Assembly (NCBI GenBank): GCA_017881245.1
Contig: JADGRC010000185.1
Coordinates: 1 to 50,481 of the forward strand
Length of the DNA: 50,481 bases
Source: Pseudomonadota bacterium
GTDB lineage: Bacteria > Myxococcota_A > Polyangia > Fen-1088
Direction: 5' to 3'
Shown here: positions 1 through 8,144 of the stretch, piece after piece
Layout: the number at the start of each line of letters is the position of its first letter
Position numbering within the stretch: the first letter of the stretch is position 1
Made by a program: the position numbers and the translations under genes
Notes under the pieces: generated by a model
What the model was told of the DNA's origin: nothing
The model's input: the letters and a program-made list of their open reading frames with translations, nothing else
Databases searched by the model: none

Positions 1-178
1 CGCGGTGCCCGCCCGGCCTATCGGCAATCGGCGTGGCCGGCTGACGCGCGAACTCCCAAGCGCCAGATGCGGCGACGCGCCGCCGACGTATCATGATCCG
101 TCGCGGCGCCTGTGCATGGTTCCCTAGGCCGACTCAATTGTCGCCGGGAACTGCCGATTGACGGGAATGAGGTGTGCA

Positions 179-1285
179 ATGCCCCGTCGTAGAGAAATCC
201 GCAGTCACTCTGTTTGGCAATCGGCTTTAGGTGTCGTTGTCTTGGGATGCTCCTTTTGGGGATGCTCCTTTCAGACCCATGAAGGGGGAACCGGCAGCAC
301 GGCGGGGGGAACCGGAGCGCATGTATGGGATGCCAGTCCCGGTCCGGATCGCGTCTACACGAACTCGGATGGCAACAATTTTGGCGGTGACGCCTGTGCC
401 TCGAATTCGTTCGCGGCCAACAACCTTCCCCCGGATCTCCTGATCGTTCTTGATCGCTCTGGTTCCATGGACGAGGACTCCACGGGCGCGAGCTGCCAGG
501 GCGGATGCGGCGCCAATTCCAAATGGACACAGATGACGACCGCGATCAATCAGGTCGTGAGCAGCACGCAAGCGAAGGTCCGGTGGGGGCTTAAGTTGTT
601 CGCCAGTACCGGCGGCAGCGGAGCGTGCACCGTGAACGGCAACGCCGAGGTTCCGGTCGGACCGATGAACGCGTCAGCCATCGCGGCTGCGATTGCCAGC
701 ACGATGCCCGGGAGCAGCACGCCGACGCGGGCCGCTGAAACCCAGGCAGCAACTTATCTGACCGGCGTCACGGAGCCCAATCCGAAATACATCCTGCTGG
801 CCACCGACGGACTGCCAAATTGCAAGGCGGGCGGCGGCGCCAGCGACAAGGACGACACCGCCGCCATCGCGGCCGTAGCCACGGTGGCTGGGATGGGCAT
901 CCCCACCTTCGTCATCGGCATTGCCACGAACGGCACCGCGGATGGAACGCTGAACATGATGGCGGTGAACGGAGGTCATCCTCGCGCCGCCACACCCGCG
1001 TACTACCCGGTCGCGACGACCTCGGATCTGACGGCGGCGTTGATGGAGATTCAGAGCATGGTCGCTCTGCCGTGTCAGTTCCAACTGGGTGGCGTTCCGT
1101 CGAACCTGGCCGGTGTCTCGGTTCTGGTCGGTGGGCAGGTCGTCCCGATGTCCGACTGGACGTACGGTCCTGGCAATCGGTCCATCGTGTTTCCCGATTC
1201 AGGCAGTCTGTGCGCGAGCCTGAAAAGTGGGGCCGCCAAGGACGTGAAGATCAACCTCCCCTGCGGGCAAACAATCATTCCCTAA
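179..1285 (+). CDS. von Willebrand factor A domain lipoprotein
   Basis: Secreted protein with a vWA fold, probably tethered as a lipoprotein. The N-terminus has basic residues, a short hydrophobic stretch and two possible lipobox cysteines (VVLGC and FWGC). The mature part contains LLIVLDRSGSM, a classical DxSxS metal-ion-dependent adhesion site, followed by vWA-like segments (a TPTRAAE stretch near the conserved Thr, then ILLATDGLPN supplying the later Asp). The C-terminal ~80 residues are cysteine-containing and unassigned. Start: in-frame TTG at 158, ATG at 167 and ATG at 179 are possible; I chose 179 because GAGG lies about 7 nt upstream and it gives a compact signal peptide. vWA lipoproteins of this kind are common in myxobacteria, usually with unknown ligands. 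It is monocistronic and convergent with the ParA-like gene. Confidence 0.85.
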   Translation: MPRRREIRSHSVWQSALGVVVLGCSFWGCSFQTHEGGTGSTAGGTGAHVWDASPGPDRVYTNSDGNNFGGDACASNSFAANNLPPDLLIVLDRSGSMDEDSTGASCQGGCGANSKWTQMTTAINQVVSSTQAKVRWGLKLFASTGGSGACTVNGNAEVPVGPMNASAIAAAIASTMPGSSTPTRAAETQAATYLTGVTEPNPKYILLATDGLPNCKAGGGASDKDDTAAIAAVATVAGMGIPTFVIGIATNGTADGTLNMMAVNGGHPRAATPAYYPVATTSDLTAALMEIQSMVALPCQFQLGGVPSNLAGVSVLVGGQVVPMSDWTYGPGNRSIVFPDSGSLCASLKSGAAKDVKINLPCGQTIIP

Positions 1286-1370
1286 CGCGACTCAACGCAG
1301 GTAAGCGCCGCCGTAGCCCCGTTCCACAAATCGTCCCGTGGCGCGCGAACTTCAGGCGATCCAATAGTCA

Positions 1371-1419
1371 ATCCAAGCACGGGGAGGTCCAGCTCTGCTG
1401 GACCGGCCTCGCCTTCGAG
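1371..1419 (-). repeat. Copy 1 of structured 3'-flank element
   Basis: Minus-strand element about 58 nt downstream of the parA-like stop codon. It has an 8-bp stem with an AGA loop (positions 1386-1404, reading GGTCCAGCAGAGCTGGACC on the minus strand), followed by CTCCCCGTGCTTGGA. The flank is shared with copies at 24109-24158 and 27011-27060, while the stem sequence changes with base pairing kept relative to the 24109 copy. Seen directly; function unknown. Confidence 0.6.
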
Positions 1420-1441
1420 CAACTCCCTGGGGGTTTCGCAG

Positions 1442-1478
1442 GGGGCCTTCCCAGGCCCCTTGCGGCGGCGAAGCCGCC
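1442..1478 (-). terminator. Two GC-rich hairpins after parA-like gene
   Basis: Two adjacent hairpins lie at the end of the ParA-like gene. One is a 6-bp stem with a GAA/TTC loop (1464-1478) that touches the stop codon; the other is a 6-bp stem at 1442-1447 / 1454-1459. Neither is followed by a T run, so factor-independent termination is only a guess; they may instead stabilise the mRNA 3' end. Confidence 0.35.
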
Positions 1479-2197
1479 TAGGCCACGAGCGGCCCACGGG
1501 AGGACCCGTCCGTTGCTCCCCACGCACTGAACACCGATTCCAGCCAGACGCGAATGCGCTGGCGATCCATGCGCGAAAATGATCCTCCGGCGAAACCAGG
1601 GTTGTGGACGGCCGCCCAAAAGCTGGCGTCGTGGCGATCGATCTTCTGCATGACCGCGGCGTTCAGTTCGGGCAATTCGACCACCGTGGCGCCCAAGGCG
1701 TCGGCCTTGGATCGCGCCGTCGAGGCGTCGAAAAGTGAGAAGTCCTTGCCGCGTCCCATGTTCTTGACGATGCAGTAGTGGGCCGCCTTGTTGTACCGAT
1801 CAAGTAACCGTTCCAAGACCCCGACCGAATCCTTTCCGTCGTCCATGACGTGCCAGAACACAACGCTGACTCCGGTTTCCTTGGCCAGATCCAGAATCCC
1901 ACCTTCGACGATCCACTTGGACAACATGCGCTCGCTTTGCGCCGGTAAATCAACCAGCACGCGCCGCTCGGTTTCCGTGGCCAGCTCCATGATTTGGTCC
2001 GCGCTTTCCACGCTGGCGAGGTCCACCGGGCGCGCATAGTCGCGGTAATAGCGCAGGAGCGCGCCGTGTGAACCGTCGGCGTCCAGCGCGACGAAAGGCA
2101 ACGCGCGGTCGATGAAGCTCTGAGCGATCAGCCGGGCGACCACGGATTTGCCCACGCCGCCCTTTTCGCCCCCCACAAGATGAATTGTGCTGCTCAT
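1478..2197 (-). CDS. Orphan ParA/MinD-family ATPase
   Basis: P-loop ATPase of the ParA/MinD/SIMIBI class, 239 residues. The deviant Walker A motif KGGVGKS lies at about residues 11-17 right after the first strand, followed by a Walker A-prime region FVALDADGSHGALLRYY and a Walker B-like strand RRVLVDLPAQSE. The family uses ATP-dependent dimerisation to position chromosomes, plasmids or large complexes. No ParB-like or cargo gene is adjacent, so the cargo is unknown. It lies 68 nt downstream of dacB on the same strand and may be read through from it. The start ATG gives the usual few residues before the P-loop. Family assignment is firm; cellular role is not. Confidence 0.85.
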   Translation of the reverse strand: MSSTIHLVGGEKGGVGKSVVARLIAQSFIDRALPFVALDADGSHGALLRYYRDYARPVDLASVESADQIMELATETERRVLVDLPAQSERMLSKWIVEGGILDLAKETGVSVVFWHVMDDGKDSVGVLERLLDRYNKAAHYCIVKNMGRGKDFSLFDASTARSKADALGATVVELPELNAAVMQKIDRHDASFWAAVHNPGFAGGSFSRMDRQRIRVWLESVFSAWGATDGSSRGPLVA

Positions 2198-2265
2198 GAT
2201 GGGGACACCATAACCCTTTGGTGTTTCGAGTGTGCTTCGAAAAGGTTTCTGTTTGCCCCGAACGG

Positions 2266-4161
2266 CTACCGGACGATCGGGCGACCGCCCGGCTCCGCCT
2301 GCGATGGGGGGCGCGAACGGCGAACACCGCCGTCGGCGGACTTCTTGCTGGTCCGAAGACGCGGTGGAGCCTCGCCCGTGAGCGGCATGATCTCGGGAGC
2401 CTTTTCGCCCGTGGCATCCCCGTGGTTTCCTTCGCCCTCTCCCTCGCCTTCTCCTTCCGGGGCGCTCTCCATGACCTCTCCGCCTGTCTCCACATCCTTG
2501 CCGGCAAGCTGTTCATCGAATCCCTGCGGCAGATCGATTCGCTCGCCGGTGCCCTCGCGCACGTAACGCATCATCGCGGTTACGGCACCCACCTGGGAAG
2601 CACGCACGGCTGGCAGACTCTTGCCGCGAAAACCCTGCACCATTATCGAGAACACCATCAGGTCGTCCCCGTCGCCCACCAGGCCGGACAGACACGACTT
2701 GCCATTCAAAGTCCCAGTCTTGGCGCGAACCCGCCGCGCCGCCAGGGTCCCCTTGAACCGATTGCGCGTGGTTCCGTCGATTCCCCCCACGGAAAGTGAT
2801 TGCAGGATCTCAGGCCCGACCCTGGGATCCAGATACAAGGCGCGCAACAGATCCGCCATCGCGTGCGGCGTGATGCGGTTCGCGTGGCCGAGACCCGAAC
2901 CGTTCTTGGACAAGTAACTGTTCGGGGATAGTCCAAGGCTGTCCAGCACCTCTCGCAGCACCACAAGACCCTTTTCCGTCGTGGCCGCCCCACCACGTTC
3001 CTCGGCGCCGACGGTTTGCAGAACGCGTTCGGCCTGCTCGTTGTCCGAATCCTTGTTGATCTTGCGCAACACGATCGACAGCGGCGCGGATCGGTGGACC
3101 TCGACCAAGGCGGCGGAAGCGGGGCGCGCCCCGGTGGTCGATGCGTCTCGCACGTCAATCCCCGCCGCGATCAACGCCGCGCGCAGCAAGACCGCGGCGT
3201 GCAGGGCCGGATGCGGAACCCGTCGGCGGAACGCGACGCCAGCGGTTCCAAGACCGATACGTCCCGCGACGTCGATGCGCAGCCGCCCGCCGGCGAGGCC
3301 GATGCGAACCGTCACACGCGCGCGCCGTCCGGAATTCGTCGTGGTCGCCTGATTGTGAATCACGAATCCGCGTCGACCGTCGTCGCCGCCAGGCTGGGTC
3401 GGGTCCGTCAGGACAACAGCCGGCGCCCCGGCGGAGTTCCCGGGACGCACGCGCACGACGGTTATGCCGCGATCGACGATCAACGGTGCTCGACCGTCCT
3501 CAGGCGCTTCGCCGGTATTACTTTCTTGCCCGCCGCCCGCGGGCACGTCGTCCCCGAAACGCCGGGGATCCGCCACAACGCCGCCGTCGATTCGGACCAC
3601 GCCGCGCGCGCGCAGACGCGCGGCCAGGGCTTCCAGGTTCACCGTCCGCAACGACGGATCGCCATTGCCACGCAAATGAACATTGCCGTTGATGACGCCC
3701 TCGTCATCGGGCTCCGCCGCCGACAATTCCGTCCGAAACCGCCAATCCCCGCCGAGGCGCATCAGGGCCGCCGTCGTCGCCAAGACTTTCTGATTCGACG
3801 CGGGATCCATCAAGCTGTCCGCGCGACGCGCGTAGTAAAGGCGCCCCGTCCGCGCCGAGATGACCCGCAGACCAACGTGGAGCCTGCCCAGGGTGCGGTT
3901 GTGCAGAATCTCGGAGATGGTTTCCTGCAAGCGCCGGATGCGATCCCGATCGCGATCGTTGTCGCCGGGCACGGGCACCTCATCCGCGGCGCGGTCGCGT
4001 CCGGCTGGCGCGCCCGCCGCCTTTCCCGACTTGCTGGAAACCGCCGCCGAAGCGGCGACAGCGGGCCGCGCGACCGCGAGGGTCGCGATGACGGCAAGGG
4101 CGGCGGCCGACTTGCCCACGACCCCCTTGCCGCGGTTACCGCTGCGCACGGGCTCTTTCAT
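2266..4161 (-). CDS. dacB: D-alanyl-D-alanine carboxypeptidase/endopeptidase, PBP4 (S13) family
   Basis: Periplasmic low-molecular-weight penicillin-binding protein that trims or cleaves D-Ala cross-bridges in peptidoglycan. A signal peptide lies at residues 1-37, ending ARPAVAASA. The three active-site motifs are in order: SNQK (Ser about 122), SDN within KINKDSDNEQ, and KTGTLNG near the C-terminus. The long insert between SxxK and SxN is typical of family S13. The C-terminus has a low-complexity EG repeat and a basic tail not seen in E. coli PBP4. The start overlaps the stop of the FGE-like gene (ATGA, 4158-4161), so the two are translationally coupled. Confidence 0.92.
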   Translation of the reverse strand: MKEPVRSGNRGKGVVGKSAAALAVIATLAVARPAVAASAAVSSKSGKAAGAPAGRDRAADEVPVPGDNDRDRDRIRRLQETISEILHNRTLGRLHVGLRVISARTGRLYYARRADSLMDPASNQKVLATTAALMRLGGDWRFRTELSAAEPDDEGVINGNVHLRGNGDPSLRTVNLEALAARLRARGVVRIDGGVVADPRRFGDDVPAGGGQESNTGEAPEDGRAPLIVDRGITVVRVRPGNSAGAPAVVLTDPTQPGGDDGRRGFVIHNQATTTNSGRRARVTVRIGLAGGRLRIDVAGRIGLGTAGVAFRRRVPHPALHAAVLLRAALIAAGIDVRDASTTGARPASAALVEVHRSAPLSIVLRKINKDSDNEQAERVLQTVGAEERGGAATTEKGLVVLREVLDSLGLSPNSYLSKNGSGLGHANRITPHAMADLLRALYLDPRVGPEILQSLSVGGIDGTTRNRFKGTLAARRVRAKTGTLNGKSCLSGLVGDGDDLMVFSIMVQGFRGKSLPAVRASQVGAVTAMMRYVREGTGERIDLPQGFDEQLAGKDVETGGEVMESAPEGEGEGEGEGNHGDATGEKAPEIMPLTGEAPPRLRTSKKSADGGVRRSRPPSQAEPGGRPIVR

Positions 4162-4931
4162 CGACTCTCGGCCGCCGCGCAGCGAAAGCCGAGATCCAGA
4201 TCGCGATATTCCGGCGCCCAGGCGTTGCGATTAGACGCGCGCGGCGGCACAAAGTAACTGCAGCACGACCCCCCGCGCACAACCCGGCGTTTGGGATCTT
4301 CGTCGTACCGATCGACCACCCATTCCCAGACGTTGCCGGCCATGTCCAGCGCGCCATAGGGGCTGGCGCCGTCGGGGTAACGACCCGTGACCACGGGAAA
4401 TCCGGGATTCTGTCCGCTACACGGTCCCTCGCCGTCGAAATTGCCCCAATTGGCGCGGTCGCACGACGCCTCGGCACCCCACGGGAACTCACGTCCGTCG
4501 GTGCCGCGCGCCGCTTTCTCCCACTCCGCCTCGGTCGGCAATCGTCCGGACGCGAACGCGCAAAAGTCCCGCGCGTCGAACCATGACACTCCCGTCACGG
4601 GAAGGTTACCGTCGGCACCCGGTGCGCCCGCCAAGTGCGGAGGAACGGGCTTGCAGTGGTGCGCGCCCACACAGGCCGCGTACGCCATCCGCGTGACTTC
4701 GGTCCGATCGATCGAGAACGCGGGGAGGACTTGGTGTCGGACCGGACGTTCATCCTCGTCACCGCGAGCCGATCCTCGTACGAATGGTCCCGCCGGGATT
4801 GGCACGCGCGACACCAAGACGTGGCCGCGACCAGGCAAGGCGAGGGTCGAGGACGTCTCCGCCGAGGCAGCCACCGACACACTGGCCAAGACCATCAACA
4901 GAATCGCGCGTGGCGCGCCGATCCCGATCAT
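4158..4931 (-). CDS. Secreted formylglycine-generating-enzyme (SUMF1) family protein
   Basis: 257 residues with a cleavable signal peptide (residues 1-24, ...VSVAASA) and an FGE-sulfatase/SUMF1 domain. Diagnostic segments are the VPIPAGPFVRGS start, IDRTEVT, PVTGVSWFDARDFCAF, RLPTEAEWEKAARG, MAGNVWEWVVD, RRVVRGGS and LGFRCA. True FGE oxidises sulfatase cysteines, but many bacterial members are non-catalytic or act on other substrates; no sulfatase lies nearby, so I do not assign the reaction. Both ends overlap neighbours by ATGA (dacB downstream, GIY-YIG upstream), forming one coupled operon. Possibly a cell-envelope accessory factor for the PBP4, which is inference only. Confidence 0.88.
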   Translation of the reverse strand: MIGIGAPRAILLMVLASVSVAASAETSSTLALPGRGHVLVSRVPIPAGPFVRGSARGDEDERPVRHQVLPAFSIDRTEVTRMAYAACVGAHHCKPVPPHLAGAPGADGNLPVTGVSWFDARDFCAFASGRLPTEAEWEKAARGTDGREFPWGAEASCDRANWGNFDGEGPCSGQNPGFPVVTGRYPDGASPYGALDMAGNVWEWVVDRYDEDPKRRVVRGGSCCSYFVPPRASNRNAWAPEYRDLDLGFRCAAAESR

Positions 4932-5182
4932 GAGGTGACGACCCCGACCAGCTCCATCTTCTGCGCTCGCGACAGCAACTTGATGGCCGCCTCCCGGCGC
5001 AGTGCATTCGACCGATTTCGTTTTCGCTCGACATACAAGAGCCGAACTGGCCGGCGCGCGCGCGTGTAACGGGCGCCACGGCCATCGTTGTGTCGCAGGA
5101 TGCGCGCCTCGACGTCGGTGCTGATGCCCGTGTACAACGATCCGTCGCGGCAGGCTACGACATACACGAACCAGGATGCCAT
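4928..5182 (-). CDS. GIY-YIG domain protein (UPF0213/YhbQ type)
   Basis: Small single-domain GIY-YIG nuclease-fold protein of 84 residues. It has the FVYVVACRDGSLYTGIS opening (variant GIY/YIG motif YVV...YTG), then RILRHNDGRGARYTRARRPVRLLYVE and an EAAIKLLSRAQKMELV tail, all typical of the stand-alone UPF0213 group. E. coli YhbQ-type members have weak nuclease activity; the role is unclear. I chose the ATG at 5182 rather than the upstream in-frame start at 5203 because the domain begins MASWFVYVV. It is the first gene of the operon with the FGE-like protein and dacB, overlapping the former by ATGA. Confidence 0.88.
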   Translation of the reverse strand: MASWFVYVVACRDGSLYTGISTDVEARILRHNDGRGARYTRARRPVRLLYVERKRNRSNALRREAAIKLLSRAQKMELVGVVTS

Positions 5183-5226
5183 TTTCGTCTCTGGACGTAT
5201 CATATAGTAAGAGAAACCTTAACTTT

Positions 5227-5412
5227 ATGGACGACCGCTACGAATGTCCCTTCTGCGGTGAGCCCGGCGAAATCGATCTGGACTCGGACGTGGATTTCGA
5301 CGCCCCGGGCGATCAGGTGTTCGTGCAGGACTGCGCCGTCTGTTGCCGTCCCGCCACCGTCACCGTTCGGGTGGGACCGGACGGCACGGCCTCGCTGACA
5401 GTAAACGCGTAG
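5227..5412 (+). CDS. CPXCG motif-containing cysteine-rich protein
   Basis: 61-residue protein beginning MDDRYECPFCGEPGEIDLD, with a second pair DCAVCCRP, matching the Cys_rich_CPXCG family: two CxxC knuckles predicted to bind one zinc, followed by a short C-terminal beta segment. Function in the family is unknown. The start ATG at 5227 is preferred to the 5176 ORF start because the domain starts immediately. It is divergent from the GIY-YIG gene with 44 bp between starts; that AT-rich gap (5200-5226) includes TATAGT and TATGAT-like hexamers that could serve as -10 boxes in the two directions. Confidence 0.85.
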   Translation: MDDRYECPFCGEPGEIDLDSDVDFDAPGDQVFVQDCAVCCRPATVTVRVGPDGTASLTVNA

Positions 5413-5681
5413 TCGGGGATCTCCGGAGGGGTGTATCGCCCCTCGGCAGCGCCCAGGCATCGACGAATCAAAAGGCGAGGTGCGCCGGATGCGCCGGCGC
5501 CCTTACCCGGCGCGATTGCGGCGTGTCGTCGGGCGTGCAACGGGTGTTGTCGTTAAAGCAACGCCTGGACGGCAGAACGAGTGTCTATTCGCATTTATAC
5601 GTAATGTAATTCACGTAAAACTTTGGGCACGATATCTGCTTAGGTCTCAAGGGTCCGCACCCCAACTAGGAGACCAGGCCA

Positions 5682-6479
5682 ATGAAGATTTCCTCTCGCA
5701 CCATGTCATCCACGGTTATCGCTAGCACATTACTGGCATTCGGCTGTACCGCTCCAGAGGACGGCGCCGGCGAGCACGTTTTGGTCGCCGATGCGTTGAA
5801 CTCGGAGAACGGTCTGACGGCGATTAACGGGCTGAACTCCGTCAATGGGCTCAACTCCGTCAACGGGCTCAACTCCGTCAATGGGCTCAACTCCGTCAAC
5901 GGGCTCAACTCCGTCAATGGGCTGAGCTCGTCCACCGGATTGATGACGACGGCCGGCGGTCGCACCACGGTGTCCTACCTAGTGCGATGCGCGCTGCCCA
6001 TCGGTCACAGCATCACCAAGAAGGATCAGTACGGCGTTGCGTACACCTACAGCGGCCAGCTGGGCTTCGCGCCGGAATGGGAAACCGGCGCCTGCCAGCA
6101 GACCTGCCAACGGTATGTGAGCGCCTGCATGATGGCACATGTGAACACCGCCGGTGTCCACATCCCGCTTTGGCTCGACGCCGCGAAGACCGGCGTTGGC
6201 TGGGGACAAGACTCACACTATCCGCATCAGGAGGGATCATTTTTCGGCAACATCTTCGTAAGCCCCCCGCAGGCGTATTACTGCAACGGCAAGGATTTCG
6301 AGCTGGGCGTCGTTCCGGGCCGCCTGGGCGCCAATCAGGTCGGTGCTCCCTATAGCAACCCGTTCGGCGGTACCGGTTACTGTGCCGACTCCTGCACGGC
6401 CGCCGACATTCCCCACGACCATGACGGCTACAAGGCGTGCATGGGTAACAACAACGTCGTTACCGTCTGGCGGCAATAG
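5682..6479 (+). CDS. Secreted lipoprotein with NGLNSV hexapeptide repeats
   Basis: 265-residue predicted lipoprotein: signal peptide MKISSRTMSSTVIASTLLAFGC with the lipobox Cys at 22. Residues ~45-86 are tandem NGLNSV repeats encoded by an almost perfect 18-bp minisatellite. The C-terminal ~175 residues form a cysteine-rich domain (CALPIGHSI, CQQTCQRYVSAC, YYCNGKDF, GYCADSC) that I do not recognise. A good ribosome-binding site (AGGAG, 9 nt before ATG) supports the start. The 270-bp upstream region ends in an AT-rich stretch (5585-5625) unusual for this genome and probably contains the promoter. Similar NGL-type repeat proteins occur in myxobacteria. Function unknown; surface display is likely. 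Confidence 0.8.
   Translation: MKISSRTMSSTVIASTLLAFGCTAPEDGAGEHVLVADALNSENGLTAINGLNSVNGLNSVNGLNSVNGLNSVNGLNSVNGLSSSTGLMTTAGGRTTVSYLVRCALPIGHSITKKDQYGVAYTYSGQLGFAPEWETGACQQTCQRYVSACMMAHVNTAGVHIPLWLDAAKTGVGWGQDSHYPHQEGSFFGNIFVSPPQAYYCNGKDFELGVVPGRLGANQVGAPYSNPFGGTGYCADSCTAADIPHDHDGYKACMGNNNVVTVWRQ
5835..5924 (+). repeat. 18-bp coding minisatellite, five units
   Basis: Five exact-phase 18-bp units aactccgtcaatgggctc. They differ almost only by aat/aac alternating in successive units (aat, aac, aat, aac, aat), so the higher-order period is 36 bp. Each unit encodes NSVNGL. Partially matching units flank the array. Expansion by slippage or unequal crossover changes protein length in steps of 6 residues without frameshift. 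Confidence 0.95.
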
Positions 6480-6490
6480 GTTCAGTCGGC

Positions 6491-6526
6491 CCGCAAGAGC
6501 ACTCTCGGTCGCCCGTGCTCTTGCGG
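6491..6526. terminator. 12-bp inverted repeat between convergent genes
   Basis: Perfect 12-bp stem ccgcaagagcac / gtgctcttgcgg with a 12-nt loop lies between the end of the NGL-repeat lipoprotein and the convergent MerR-TPR gene. It has no T run. Position and symmetry suggest a shared bidirectional terminator. Confidence 0.65.
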
Positions 6527-6545
6527 CGCTGCGACGGGAATGGCG

Positions 6546-7505
6546 TCAGTCGGACAGTCGCTCGATCAAGACTCGGGCCTGCGAGGCCCACGGCGCCCCG
6601 GATTCGCTGTCGAGGCGCAGGTATTTTTCGAGGTGCGCGCGGGCCTGGGCGCGGCCCCCCAACCTTTCCAGAGCCACCGCCAAATTGTAGTGGGCGTCAG
6701 CGAAGTCGGGGGCGGTCTGGAGCGCCCGCTTCAACTCAGCGACCGCCAGTTCCACGTCGCCCGCCTCCAGAATCAGGTTGGCCAGGTTGAAGCGCGCTTC
6801 CGGTTGATCCGGATCGAGCGCAAGCGCCGCCTCGAATGCGTCGCGCGCCGCTCGCGTGTCGCCGCGCCGGTAAGCGATCTGCCCGAGGTTCGTGTGAGCG
6901 GCGGCCAGGCCGGCGTCGAGCGCCAGCGCTTTGCGGTAGCACGCCGCGGCGTCATCCAGCCGGGCGGGATCACCGTCGAGGCGCATCGCCTCGGTGAACC
7001 ATTCGTAGGCGCTGGCGGGCCGCGCGGTGGCGCCAGAGCCGTGCGCGACAACGGGCCCCACGACCGGCGTGACCGCGTTCGGCCCTGCCACGGGTGCCGA
7101 GGGTCCGACGGCGGCGCGGGCGGCCAAGTCCCCCAGCCCAAAGTCAAAGACCTTTTGGCCCGTGACCTCGAAGGCAGCCCCGGCGTCGACCACGACCAGG
7201 GCGTCGCCGTCGAACGCGACGCGAATCCGGTCGAGCGGGCGATCGACGTGCGGCAACGACGCGCGAACCGTGTCCAGAACTTTCCGAATGCGCGCCACCG
7301 CGAAACCGCGATCGACCAGCTCCTTGGCGGCCTTGACGCTGATGAGGTCTTGAAAGCTGAACAGCATCTTGCCACCGGCGCGCACGGACGGCCCCACGAA
7401 GCCCACCTGGGCCCAGTACCGCAGCTTGCTCTCCGGTATCTCCAGAATCTTGGCGACGGCCGCGAAGCTGTACGTGGTCTCTGGCATGGCGGCGAGCGCG
7501 GTCAC
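6546..7505 (-). CDS. MerR-family DNA-binding domain fused to TPR repeats
   Basis: About 319 residues. The N-terminal winged helix is MerR-like: YSFAAVAKILEIPESKLRYWAQVGFVGPS..., with the FSFQDLISVKAAKELVDRGFAVARIRKVLD helix pair (residues ~7-70). A proline/alanine linker and a small beta region follow. The C-terminal ~130 residues are three to four tetratricopeptide repeats (AYEWFTEAMRLD, AAACYRKALALDAGLAAAHTN, ARDAFEAALALDPDQPEARFN, LKRALQTAPDFADAHYN). The start is taken as GTG 7505, with AGG about 6 nt upstream, 5 nt after the upstream gene; ATG 7487 is the alternative. Coupled to the preceding gene. Likely a regulator that docks partners through the TPRs; target unknown. Confidence 0.8.
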   Translation of the reverse strand: MTALAAMPETTYSFAAVAKILEIPESKLRYWAQVGFVGPSVRAGGKMLFSFQDLISVKAAKELVDRGFAVARIRKVLDTVRASLPHVDRPLDRIRVAFDGDALVVVDAGAAFEVTGQKVFDFGLGDLAARAAVGPSAPVAGPNAVTPVVGPVVAHGSGATARPASAYEWFTEAMRLDGDPARLDDAAACYRKALALDAGLAAAHTNLGQIAYRRGDTRAARDAFEAALALDPDQPEARFNLANLILEAGDVELAVAELKRALQTAPDFADAHYNLAVALERLGGRAQARAHLEKYLRLDSESGAPWASQARVLIERLSD

Positions 7506-7510
7506 GGAGC

Positions 7511-8002
7511 CTATAACCCGGCCTCCACGTCGACATCGATGAACACCTTCGCGCCCTGAGCGCGGATGACGACGTGCGTGCGGATGTCCTTCAGGCGCGC
7601 GGCGGCGATGCGGATCGCCTCGCGCTCCGCGATCTCGCGAATGCGACGTGGCAGCGTCGAGTCCGTCTCCATAAGCGCCACCAAACGGTGCGCCGTCCCC
7701 GCGTCGCATTCGTCCCGTAGAGCGTCGGTGAGCGAAGGCAAATCAACCGTCAGCATCGTGGATCCGAAATAGCCTTCCTTGCCAGCGCGGACAGTGCGCT
7801 GTCCCTCCGACAGCAAATCGGCACGCGCGAACAAAACGTCCAGCGCCGCGCGCGACAGACGTTCGCGCACCTCGCGCTCGAAAAGCGTGATCCGGGTCGC
7901 CCGCGCCATGGGCTTGCGGGCAGGCACGGCGTCTTGCACCGGCGGTTGGCCCGTCACGGTCTCCGTGGGGGCTGCCAACCCCGGCGTCTTCTTCTCGGTC
8001 AT
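7511..8002 (-). CDS. Conserved hypothetical protein, partner of MerR-TPR gene
   Basis: 163 residues that I do not recognise. The first ~30 residues are low complexity, then a mostly alpha-helical, charged segment (ITLFEREVRERLSRAALDVL, SLTDALRDECDAGTAHRLVA, RRIREIAEREAIRIAA) and a C-terminal beta hairpin RTHVVIRAQGAKVFIDVDVE. No signal peptide or membrane segment, so cytoplasmic. It precedes the MerR-TPR gene with only a 5-nt gap, indicating one transcript and probably a shared process. ATG 8002 is chosen over TTG 8008. The 225-bp gap to the divergent NtrC-type regulator carries direct repeats at 8145-8194. Confidence 0.6.
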   Translation of the reverse strand: MTEKKTPGLAAPTETVTGQPPVQDAVPARKPMARATRITLFEREVRERLSRAALDVLFARADLLSEGQRTVRAGKEGYFGSTMLTVDLPSLTDALRDECDAGTAHRLVALMETDSTLPRRIREIAEREAIRIAAARLKDIRTHVVIRAQGAKVFIDVDVEAGL

Positions 8003-8144
8003 TTGCAAGAAACGGCGATCGTATCAGCACTTTCGACCTGGGCCTAGAAACCCGGCGCCCGTCTACCGCCGGATCCGCCGGTGCCGGCCGGTCCGAATGC
8101 CTTCCGGGAGACTCCGTCGGTGGTCCATCCCCATTCCTTGTCGG

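Noticed and set aside
3016-4257. 413-codon plus-strand ORF
   Set aside because: Antisense to dacB and its neighbour, which carry complete active-site motifs; the translation is Arg/Gly/Pro-rich with no domain.
5440-5500. Possible fourth copy of the structured 3'-flank element
   Set aside because: It shares GCCGG and CCTC but lacks the CTTGGA tail, the inverted repeat has different spacing, and no minus-strand gene ends just upstream.
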